Below are positions 1-4,665 of a stretch of DNA of 5,731 bases, piece by piece. The notes below the pieces were generated by a model. That model made no database searches. It was given only the letters and a program-made list of their open reading frames with translations, and was not told where the DNA came from. The translations under genes and the position numbers were made by a program. Location of the stretch: contig DBQN01000091.1 in the NCBI GenBank assembly GCA_002305255.1, positions 1-5,731 on the forward strand, written 5' to 3'. The stretch is from Firmicutes bacterium UBA1393 (GTDB lineage Bacteria > Bacillota > DTU025). Numbering within the stretch: the first letter of the stretch is position 1; each line of letters begins with the position of its first letter.

Positions 1-4
1 CAAA

Positions 5-80
5 CCTCTGGGTGGAGGCCAATTGGGCCCCAACACCTCCGGCTGGAGGAGTTCGGGCGATTTACGCCTCTGGCTGGAGG
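5..80. repeat. Array 1: three 14-bp palindromes at 31-bp period
   Basis: Three copies of an imperfect palindrome, CCTCTGGGTGGAGG (5-18), CCTCCGGCTGGAGG (36-49) and CCTCTGGCTGGAGG (67-80), start exactly 31 bp apart. Each has 5-bp arms (CCTCY/GGAGG, the T form pairing by G-T wobble in RNA) around a 4-base centre. The 17-bp spacers resemble those at the same places in array 2: both first spacers contain GCCCCAAC, and both second spacers begin AGTTCG and end ACG. The period is close to three turns of B-DNA, so the palindromes would lie on one face of the helix. They could be protein-binding sites or a string of small RNA hairpins. The array may begin before the window edge. Confidence 0.8.
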
Positions 81-136
81 AGAAGGGCATCGAAACCGAG
101 GTGGTCGGCGTCTATAGGGTAGAGGGTGATAAGAGC

Positions 137-167
137 GGTAGGCATGCCCGCGCCGGGCATGCCTACC
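137..167. terminator. 14-bp perfect hairpin after array 1
   Basis: A perfect 14-bp inverted repeat (137-150 with 154-167, core GGTAGGCATGCCCG) closes a 3-base loop. It is followed by TAGCTTCTTCTACCTGC, moderately T-rich but without a run of U. It could be a bidirectional or weak intrinsic terminator for a gene ending left of the window. It could also be the structured core of a dispersed repeat, because a near-identical hairpin with a matching downstream tail lies at 3707-3735. The hairpin is seen directly; the terminator role is inferred. Confidence 0.5.
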
Positions 168-264
168 TAGCTTCTTCTACCTGCAGTTTTGATGCGGGCC
201 GTTTCCGTCGTTAGCGGAGCTCGCGAGGCGACGAGTCGGCTGGCCTCTGTCGGCAAGAGTTCGA

Positions 265-340
265 CCTCCAAGTGGAGGCGTTCCGAGCCCCAACGCCTCC
301 AGCCGGAGGAGTTCGACCGGTTCACGCCTCTGGCTGGAGG
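265..340. repeat. Array 2: three 14-bp palindromes at 31-bp period
   Basis: This is the second copy of the triple-palindrome array: CCTCCAAGTGGAGG (265-278), CCTCCAGCCGGAGG (296-309) and CCTCTGGCTGGAGG (327-340), again exactly 31 bp apart. It sits 260 bp from array 1. The third palindrome is identical to that of array 1, and the spacers keep shared words in register. The 56 bases after it (341-396) equal in length those between array 1 and its hairpin and match at about half of the first 40 positions. A degraded hairpin follows at about 397-427. The pattern indicates an old tandem duplication of about 260 bp. Confidence 0.8.
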
Positions 341-396
341 AGTTGAGTATCCAGACTGGGGCAATCGACTCCAGCAAGATGTGAGGATCAAGAAGG

Positions 397-427
397 GGAT
401 TGCCACGCCCCCACCGGGTATGCCTTG
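397..427. repeat. Decayed copy of the GGCATGCCCG hairpin
   Basis: This segment occupies the place, relative to array 2, that the perfect hairpin occupies relative to array 1. The right arm survives as CCGGGTATGCC (414-424; compare CCGGGCATGCC at 153-163). The left arm, around GCCACGCCC (402-410), has lost most pairing, leaving roughly four pairs. The downstream tail seen after the other two hairpins is not recognisable. It is probably a non-functional remnant of the composite element. Confidence 0.45.
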
Positions 428-612
428 CACCCCCACACCCGGCTCGCCAACCCACTAGCCCGCCCGAACAGACGTCGGCCCATCGCATCGCTGCCGCAAT
501 AAATCGCGATCTTCTGCCTGCTAGAGGAGTAGTAGGGCTTACGAAGAACGCATCAGGCGATGGTGTCAGCCGCCGCTCGACCACCGCTACGAACCGCGGG
601 GGAGGCGGCGTC
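428..612. other. Gene-free upstream region with no clear promoter
   Basis: Between the decayed hairpin and the first gene I see no convincing -35/-10 pair, RNA gene or further palindrome unit. An open frame continuous with the downstream gene runs back to about 400. It covers repeat-derived sequence and gives a Pro/Arg-rich stretch without family resemblance, so it is treated as non-coding. A promoter for the gene at 613 is presumably here but cannot be pointed to. Confidence 0.4.
601..605 (+). promoter_or_regulatory. Shine-Dalgarno site for the LprI-like gene
   Basis: GGAGG lies 7 bases before ATG 613 and is the only strong ribosome-binding site near the start. It is why ATG 613 is chosen over ATG 655, which has only a weak AAGGG about 12 bases upstream. 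Confidence 0.6.
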
Positions 613-1470
613 ATGACCCATCGCCCACCATGGGTCGAAGGGCTGGTGTCAGCGATGCCGACCACTCCGCCCGGTGCCGCAAGGATCTGCCTTCTCCTGC
701 TCTTGGCCTCTTGCCTTGCCAGGCTTGTGGCGGCATGCCCCGTCGCCGCCGTTGATTCAAGCAAACACCTCTGGCCTCTTGCCGCAATCCACTTCGACGA
801 GCCTGCCTCCGAAACCGCCACCTTCGCTATGACTGATGACGATTTCCACAGCCGGCGAGTGGCTCTGGAGCATCGCATCGCACGAGCCTATGACGAGCTT
901 GCTGTATCCCTGCCGGATGAGCAGCGAGCTCTACTGAACGCAGCTCAGCAGCGGTGGCTTCGCTATCTCGAACTCACCGACCGCGCGCTTAAAGTGCGAT
1001 TGGACGAGCCTGTAAAGGTGTTCTACGGCGTAGAGGGCAAGGAGCGCAAAACCAACGTCTACAAGGACACCATTCTCGCCACCCTGGAATACCGGGCTCT
1101 TGATCTGGAGAGCTGGTGTCGCGGTGACTATGCGCATCCGCGCTCCAGCGCCGCTGACAGTGCCGCCGACGCCGCCGACGCCGCCGGCCCCGGCGAAACG
1201 CAGCTTACCCAGGCCCTAGCGTTGCTGGATGAGGCCTTCGGGATGGCGGTGTACGTCATGGACGAGGTATTCCGCGGCCCGACACAAGAGGCTCAGAACG
1301 CCTTCTACGCCTGGCTGCGGAGCGATGTCGAGTTCGTGCGCGCCGCCGCCGGGAACGACCCGGCCGCCGCCGCCCTCGCGCTAGAGCTGCTTCAGGTGGA
1401 GAGAATGCTTGACCTGGCCCGCCTTCAGAGGGAGGGCTGGGTGTTCTTTCATCGAGAGCGAGAGGACTGA
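613..1470 (+). CDS. Exported lipoprotein-like protein with two LprI-like (DUF1311-like) segments
   Basis: The product is 285 residues from ATG 613. The hydrophobic stretch ICLLLLLASC ends in a canonical lipobox (LASC, Cys34; Cys20 if ATG 655 is the start), so a membrane-anchored lipoprotein is likely. Residues about 84-170 resemble the LprI N-terminal family (DUF1311): an AYDEL...LPDEQRALLNAAQQRWLRY helix pair, then a helix with EYRALDLESW. After an Ala/Asp linker encoded by repeated GCCGCCGAC codons (around 1150-1195), residues about 196-280 show a second, more diverged copy with AFYAWLRSDVEF and a helix beginning LALELLQVERM. Mycobacterial LprI inhibits lysozyme, but most DUF1311 proteins have no known role, and the cysteines usual in LprI are nearly absent here. 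Family assignment rests on pattern only. It is 105 bases upstream of the peptidase gene, with no terminator between. Confidence 0.72.
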   Translation: MTHRPPWVEGLVSAMPTTPPGAARICLLLLLASCLARLVAACPVAAVDSSKHLWPLAAIHFDEPASETATFAMTDDDFHSRRVALEHRIARAYDELAVSLPDEQRALLNAAQQRWLRYLELTDRALKVRLDEPVKVFYGVEGKERKTNVYKDTILATLEYRALDLESWCRGDYAHPRSSAADSAADAADAAGPGETQLTQALALLDEAFGMAVYVMDEVFRGPTQEAQNAFYAWLRSDVEFVRAAAGNDPAAAALALELLQVERMLDLARLQREGWVFFHRERED

Positions 1471-1474
1471 CACG

Positions 1475-1485
1475 AAGGAGGTGAT
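1475..1485 (+). promoter_or_regulatory. Extended perfect Shine-Dalgarno sequence without a well-spaced start
   Basis: AAGGAGGTGAT matches, over 11 bases, the complement of the conserved 3' end of 16S rRNA. It is the longest anti-SD match I noticed in the window. The only start codon beside it, ATG 1484, overlaps it, with 2 bases after GGAGG, and no ATG, GTG or TTG follows at the normal 5-9 base spacing. It is followed at once by GATGTC-C-GACATC (1483-1495), an interrupted palindrome. It may be a ribosome standby site or the relic of a start. Confidence 0.5.
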
Positions 1486-1543
1486 GTCCGACATCGCGTC
1501 GGGCGACCACGAGGAACTACGTCACTGGCTCGGGCATCGATAG
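1484..1543 (+). CDS. Possible 19-residue leader ORF before the peptidase gene
   Basis: ATG 1484 opens a 19-codon frame (MSDIASGDHEELRHWLGHR) that stops at TAG 1541-1543, 32 bases before the peptidase start. It directly follows the extended Shine-Dalgarno sequence, but the spacing is too short for efficient initiation. No run of a regulatory amino acid is visible. It could be a translated leader that couples or attenuates the downstream gene, or simply chance. Confidence that it is translated is low. Confidence 0.2.
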   Translation: MSDIASGDHEELRHWLGHR

Positions 1544-1558
1544 CCCAGATGAAAGGTG

Positions 1559-1567
1559 AAAGGGGGT
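1559..1567 (+). promoter_or_regulatory. Shine-Dalgarno site choosing the peptidase start
   Basis: AAAGGGGGT lies 9 bases before ATG 1576. The in-frame ATG 1549 has no ribosome-binding site and would put nine charged or polar residues ahead of a normal signal peptide, so ATG 1576 is preferred. Confidence 0.65.
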
Positions 1568-1575
1568 ACAACTAC

Positions 1576-3642
1576 ATGAAGGTACTGCTTACAGTGGTTT
1601 TGGCGGTGGTGATCACCATGGGCTTTTCATGTGCAAGTCTGGGGGCGAATCCCCTCGACACACTGCTCACTCCGGCGGAGGCGTCTGGCTGGGCACGCAC
1701 GACTACCAGTCAGGAAGTGATCGATTTCTGTGTGCAGGTGGCGGCTCAGAGTGAGGGACGCATCAGGATCGAGTACATTGCGCGCACGGCTCAAGGCCGT
1801 CTCATTCCGCTGCTCATAATCGGCAAGCCTGCGCCCGCGGGCCCCGCCGACGTGGCACAGGGCAAGGCCGTTGTGCTGGTGAACTGCAACATTCACTCAG
1901 GGGAAGTCGAGGGCAAGGAGGCCATGCTCATCTTCGCCCGGGAGGTGGCTCAGGGAAAGCACGACGACCTCCTCGAGGATCTGGTAGTGCTGCTCGTGCC
2001 CAACATGAACCCCGACGGCAACGATAGCCTGGCCAAGAACCGCATCAGCAGCCAGTTCACCCCCAAGCTGGTGGGCACGCGAACCACCGGCGAAGGCTAC
2101 AACGTCAACAGGGACATGACGAAACTCGACTCCATAGAGGGTCGGGCGGTTGTGTCTATCATGAACAAATGGGATCCGGTGATCTTCATCGATGCACATG
2201 CAACGAACGGTTCGTTCATGCGGCACGCAGTCTCATACAATTGGGGACTGCATCCCAACACCGATGCCGATTTGATGGAGTACAACCGCGGCCGGTTCTC
2301 CGAGATCGCAATAGGCAGCCAGTCTTACCTGGCCTCGAAGGGGAAAGTCGCAGTCCCTTACGGCAATTTCGGACTGAACTACAGCGGCATCGTGGCAGAG
2401 GGCTGGGTCACATTCGAGGACTACCCTCGCTATACCACGAACTACGCCGGCCTGCGGAATCGCCTCGCGATGCTGCTGGAGTGCTACTCGTACGACCCGT
2501 TCCCTGTTCGAGTCGACACTCAATATGAGTGCATCTACGGAGCCCTGCTGGCCGTGCAGAAGGACAAGGATACGATAGCCGGTCTCATCAGGCAGGCAGA
2601 TGATCGTTCCATGGCACGCGCCTCAAATGGAATTGACCCGACAAGAGATCTGGTGGCTCTGGACTCCCGTCTAGAAGTGTTGGAGACACTGACGGTCATG
2701 TCGTACGAGCATGATGATGCAGGTAAGCTCATCGCAACGAGACTGAAGGACGCCGAGGGCGATTACTGTGCCGTGGAGTTCGCTGGCGAGCGAGACTACG
2801 TCGTCGATTACTACGGCAAATTCGTGCCGAGCGGAACCGAGGTCATGGGCGCATACTACCTGGTCGAGGCGGATGGGCTGGCCGGCGTCGAGCTGCTGAT
2901 GCGCCACGGGGTCAAAGTGTCGAAACTGGAGCGCGACACCCCTATCGATGCAGGCTTGTTCCAGTGGTACGATGTTGAGAAGGTCAATAGGGCGACGAGG
3001 GTCTATGAAGGGCATTTCATGAACAAGCTGGAGGGCACATGGCGATCGCCTGCTGAGCCGCAGGTGTTCCCGCAGGGGACCTTCGTGATCTCCACAGCTC
3101 AGCCTCTCGGGGCTTTCGCCGCCCTGATGCTGGAGCCCGCCAGCGTCGACGGAGCGACGTCGTGGAACTACTTCGATTCGGCGATGCAGGCGAAGGCCGG
3201 CACGGTCAGGGCGAACTTCACCAGCACTCCCTCTGACTCGGCCGCCGCCGTGGCATTGCCCATATTCAAGGTGTCGAGCTTCGATGCGATTCCGGCGGAG
3301 AACATAGTCGTCGTCGACAAGGTGTCGGACACGGCCCTTGCCGCGCTGACCAGCAACTATGGCGTGCTGTCGCCGCACTTCCAGTCGGGGGTTCACGAGT
3401 ATGCGGTGCACGTTCCACACAGCGTCGACAGCGTGAAGCTCATGGCGATTGTGAGGGACAAAGTTGGTGCGACAGTCAGCATAGACGGCATACCGGCGGT
3501 GAGCGGCAAGGAGTCCGATGCCGTTGGTCTTTCTGTGGGACTGAACACCGTAGTAGTCGTCGTGACAGGGGCAGATGGCAACACCGAGACGTATACCGTC
3601 AGGATAACAAGGGATGGACCGGCGGCCTTCAACTGCCCGTAG
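1576..3642 (+). CDS. Secreted M14-family zinc carboxypeptidase with C-terminal cadherin-like domain
   Basis: The product is 688 residues. A signal peptide (MKVLLTVVLAVVITMGF...) spans about residues 1-24. The M14 metallocarboxypeptidase domain covers about 30-310. Zinc ligands are His107 and Glu110 in NIHSGEVEGKEA and His208 in FIDAHATNG. The VPNMNPDGND motif and NVNRD (Asn178-Arg179, substrate-carboxylate binding) are present, and the catalytic Glu302 lies in AMLLECYSY. All key residues are intact, so it should be an active exopeptidase outside the cytoplasm. The middle region (about 330-570) has the LLMRHGVKV and FVISTAQPLGAFAALMLEP patterns of a bacterial M14 subgroup. Residues about 589-679 match a cadherin-like beta-sandwich domain (PF12733 type): GVLSPHF, then HEYAVHVP, a V-x-GIPAVSGK segment and a terminal TYTVRITRD. 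No LPXTG or C-terminal membrane anchor follows. Substrate is unknown; peptide or cell-wall peptide trimming is plausible. Confidence 0.93.
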   Translation: MKVLLTVVLAVVITMGFSCASLGANPLDTLLTPAEASGWARTTTSQEVIDFCVQVAAQSEGRIRIEYIARTAQGRLIPLLIIGKPAPAGPADVAQGKAVVLVNCNIHSGEVEGKEAMLIFAREVAQGKHDDLLEDLVVLLVPNMNPDGNDSLAKNRISSQFTPKLVGTRTTGEGYNVNRDMTKLDSIEGRAVVSIMNKWDPVIFIDAHATNGSFMRHAVSYNWGLHPNTDADLMEYNRGRFSEIAIGSQSYLASKGKVAVPYGNFGLNYSGIVAEGWVTFEDYPRYTTNYAGLRNRLAMLLECYSYDPFPVRVDTQYECIYGALLAVQKDKDTIAGLIRQADDRSMARASNGIDPTRDLVALDSRLEVLETLTVMSYEHDDAGKLIATRLKDAEGDYCAVEFAGERDYVVDYYGKFVPSGTEVMGAYYLVEADGLAGVELLMRHGVKVSKLERDTPIDAGLFQWYDVEKVNRATRVYEGHFMNKLEGTWRSPAEPQVFPQGTFVISTAQPLGAFAALMLEPASVDGATSWNYFDSAMQAKAGTVRANFTSTPSDSAAAVALPIFKVSSFDAIPAENIVVVDKVSDTALAALTSNYGVLSPHFQSGVHEYAVHVPHSVDSVKLMAIVRDKVGATVSIDGIPAVSGKESDAVGLSVGLNTVVVVVTGADGNTETYTVRITRDGPAAFNCP

Positions 3643-3650
3643 GGGCCAAA

Positions 3651-3755
3651 CCTCCAGGCGGAGGCGGCGCCGGCGAGCGCGAAGATGATACGAGATAGCA
3701 GGAGTGGAAGGCATGCCCGATGCGGGCATGCCTTCATAGCTTTCTACCTGCCGTT
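3651..3755. repeat. Short copy of the palindrome-plus-hairpin element
   Basis: A single CCTCCAGGCGGAGG palindrome (3651-3664) of the same family as the two upstream arrays begins 8 bases after the peptidase stop, and 42 bases later comes the GGCATGCCCG hairpin. The CAAA just before the palindrome also precedes array 1. The sequence after the hairpin, TAGCTTTCTACCTGCCGTT, matches TAGCTTCTTCTACCTGCAGTT after the first hairpin apart from a 2-base gap and one substitution. Conservation extending beyond the palindromes indicates copies of one dispersed element. Relative to array 1 this copy lacks two palindromes. Confidence 0.7.
3707..3735. terminator. 13-bp perfect hairpin after the peptidase gene
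   Basis: Arms 3707-3719 (GAAGGCATGCCCG) and 3723-3735 pair perfectly around the loop ATG. It lies 64 bases past the peptidase stop and before the next promoter, where a terminator is expected. The downstream sequence, ATAGCTTTCTACC, has only a short T cluster, so an intrinsic terminator would be weak. It shares core and tail with the hairpin at 137-167. Confidence 0.5.
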
Positions 3756-3798
3756 GCCCCCCAGCCCATAGCAGCCGATTGCCAGAGGTAATCTACAG

Positions 3799-3850
3799 CA
3801 GACTGTCCTAAGGGACAGGAAAAGGACAGTCTGGGAGGACTGTCTGACAG
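3799..3850. promoter_or_regulatory. Cluster of five CTGTC/GACAG half-sites (candidate operator)
   Basis: Half-sites occur as CTGTCC (3803-3808), GGACAG (3813-3818), GGACAG (3824-3829), CTGTC (3840-3844) and GACAG (3846-3850). They combine into CTGTCC-TAAG-GGACAG (3803-3818), a 10-bp inverted repeat CAGACTGTCC/GGACAGTCTG (3799-3808 with 3824-3833), and CTGTC-T-GACAG (3840-3850), which overlaps the -35 box. Because the cluster lies upstream of the predicted transcript start, a DNA-binding regulator fits better than an RNA switch. The regulator is unknown and not encoded in the window. Confidence 0.55.
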
Positions 3851-3872
3851 CACCGACAAATTATCAGATAAT
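3844..3872 (+). promoter_or_regulatory. Sigma70-type promoter for the small secreted protein operon
   Basis: A -35 box CTGACA (3844-3849; five of six to TTGACA) and a -10 box GATAAT (3867-3872; five of six to TATAAT) are separated by exactly 17 bp. The -10 box is part of an AT-rich palindrome ATTATC-A-GATAAT (3860-3872) that stands out from the GC-rich surroundings. Transcription would begin near 3879, about 110 bases before the TTG start codon. It is the clearest promoter in the window. Confidence 0.62.
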
Positions 3873-3880
3873 AGGGGGAA

Positions 3881-3983
3881 TACCGAGCAGCTTACTCTGG
3901 CATCGTGCAACAAAATTGCTTACCGGCTACCTCCCGTCAGGGCGGGCTGCTCGTACTCCGCCACCAACTTTCGAGATGGAGGG
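3881..3983 (+). promoter_or_regulatory. Structured 5' leader with anti-Shine-Dalgarno segment
   Basis: CGAGCAGC (3884-3891) pairs perfectly with GCTGCTCG (3946-3953), extended by TA/TA across a one-base bulge. Inside are GCAA-CAAAA-TTGC (3907-3919) and CCC-GTCA-GGG (3933-3942), giving a possible three-way junction. CCTCC (3930-3934), overlapping the last hairpin, is complementary to the GGAGG ribosome-binding site at 3978-3982, so two mutually exclusive folds could switch translation. I recognise no known riboswitch consensus. Pairings are seen by eye; the function is inferred. Confidence 0.33.
3978..3983 (+). promoter_or_regulatory. Shine-Dalgarno site choosing a TTG start
   Basis: GGAGGG is followed after 7 bases by TTG 3991. 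Starting there gives a clean signal peptide beginning MKTK. The in-frame ATG 3976 overlaps this site and has none of its own, and the TTG at 3916 would add 25 residues of leader-derived sequence. Confidence 0.65.
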
Positions 3984-3990
3984 ATGTGTA

Positions 3991-4536
3991 TTGAAGACCA
4001 AGGCTCCGATGGTGCTGCTCGCCCTTGTTTTCGTAATGGGGCTGGCAGGCGCGGCCTCGGCGGCGCAGTCCGACTCCGGTGCCGTGAACGTGGTGGTCCC
4101 AAGTTATCGACACATTGAGGTAGGTGATGCCACGATCGAGTTTCTGGCATCCGACTTCGGGATCACCACCGCCGGGCCCAGCCTGGCCTGGAACACAGTT
4201 ACGGCAAGCATCGCCTGGGTTCACAACTACACCGGCGACTGCGCCATCACGGTGCAGGCAAGTGCGTGGCAACCGGCTACACCCGAGAACTTCGACGGGA
4301 ACATCAAGCTTGAGGTGGAGTACCTGGGGCTGCTGGGGACCAAGCCGACCCCTAGCACTGTTACTCTGACCGCCCAGAATGGTCTGCCGCCGGGTGGCGC
4401 TCAGAACCTGCTCACCGGCATTGCCCGCGGATACGAGGTCAGCTCAGTCCTGTACACCGTGACCTTGGTGAGCGACGGAAGTGTTCAAGCCGATACATAC
4501 ACGTCTACAGTGACCTATACCGTTACCTCACCTTAA
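3991..4536 (+). CDS. Small secreted beta-sandwich protein, pilin- or coat-subunit-like
   Basis: The product is 181 residues from TTG 3991. The signal peptide is MKTK followed by a hydrophobic core, with likely cleavage after Ala-Ser-Ala (residues 22-24) and a mature protein of about 157 residues. The mature part is rich in Thr, Val and Ser in alternating patterns typical of beta strands, for example TVTASIAWV and DCAITVQASAW. It has one cysteine (Cys84) and ends in VLYTVTLVSDGSVQADTY and STVTYTVTSP. The last strand resembles the ending of spore-coat-U-like and other fimbrial-type beta-sandwich subunits (GxYxxTVTVTV), but I cannot assign a family securely. The C-terminus and the central N-x-G...ITVQA segment resemble the next gene's product, suggesting paralogous subunits. 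It is first in its operon behind the promoter near 3844-3872. Confidence 0.8.
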   Translation: MKTKAPMVLLALVFVMGLAGAASAAQSDSGAVNVVVPSYRHIEVGDATIEFLASDFGITTAGPSLAWNTVTASIAWVHNYTGDCAITVQASAWQPATPENFDGNIKLEVEYLGLLGTKPTPSTVTLTAQNGLPPGGAQNLLTGIARGYEVSSVLYTVTLVSDGSVQADTYTSTVTYTVTSP

Positions 4537-4551
4537 CCGACCTCAGGGCGA

Positions 4552-4572
4552 GTCACCCGACCTACAGGTGAC
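4552..4572. other. Small inverted repeat after the first subunit gene
   Basis: GTCACC (4552-4557) and GGTGAC (4567-4572) form a 6-bp stem with a 9-base loop, starting 16 bases after the stop codon. No T run follows. Alone it is weak, but it is followed by a stronger hairpin at 4604-4632. Confidence 0.3.
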
Positions 4573-4603
4573 GCATGGCCACTACAACCGACGCGCCCCG
4601 CGC

Positions 4604-4632
4604 GCCAGGGCGGGCCGCATGCCCGCCCTGGC
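4604..4632. terminator. 12-bp GC-rich hairpin between the two subunit genes
   Basis: GCCAGGGCGGGC (4604-4615) pairs perfectly with GCCCGCCCTGGC (4621-4632) around the loop CGCAT. No T tract follows, so an efficient intrinsic terminator is unlikely. A partial terminator or an mRNA-stabilising 3' end for the upstream cistron is more plausible. Either would make the first subunit more abundant than the second, as often seen for major and minor surface subunits. It has no clear relation to the GGCATGCCCG hairpins. Confidence 0.45.
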
Positions 4633-4665
4633 CACGGGCTGCCGCAAGGGGAGCAAGGAGATGGA

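Noticed and set aside
23..214. Small + strand ORF across array 1
   Set aside because: It is a translation of the palindromes and hairpin with no ribosome-binding site and no recognisable protein character.
5..340. CRISPR array suggested by regular 31-bp spacing
   Set aside because: The repeat is only 14 bp, each array has three units, and the 17-bp spacers are conserved between arrays instead of being unique; no cas-like gene is present.
400..612. Upstream extension of the LprI-like gene
   Set aside because: The extension crosses repeat remnants and would bury the signal peptide; a strong GGAGG fixes the start at 613.
177..878. Long - strand ORF opposite the first gene
   Set aside because: Its Arg/Ser-rich product looks like a GC-rich antisense shadow, and it covers the repeats and the 5' part of the LprI-like gene.
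1576..1670. Lipoprotein signal in the peptidase (Cys in GFSCAS)
   Set aside because: The residues before the cysteine (Gly-Phe-Ser) do not fit the lipobox; ordinary signal-peptidase cleavage is more likely.
2671..3729. 352-codon - strand ORF opposite the peptidase
   Set aside because: It is antisense to well-conserved M14 and cadherin-like coding sequence, and its Arg/His-rich product is typical of a shadow frame.
3881..3960. c-di-GMP-I (GEMM) riboswitch on either strand
   Set aside because: The reverse strand has GGTAGCCGGT, vaguely like part of GEMM, but the required GCAAACC and GACGCAAAG-type core is absent on both strands.
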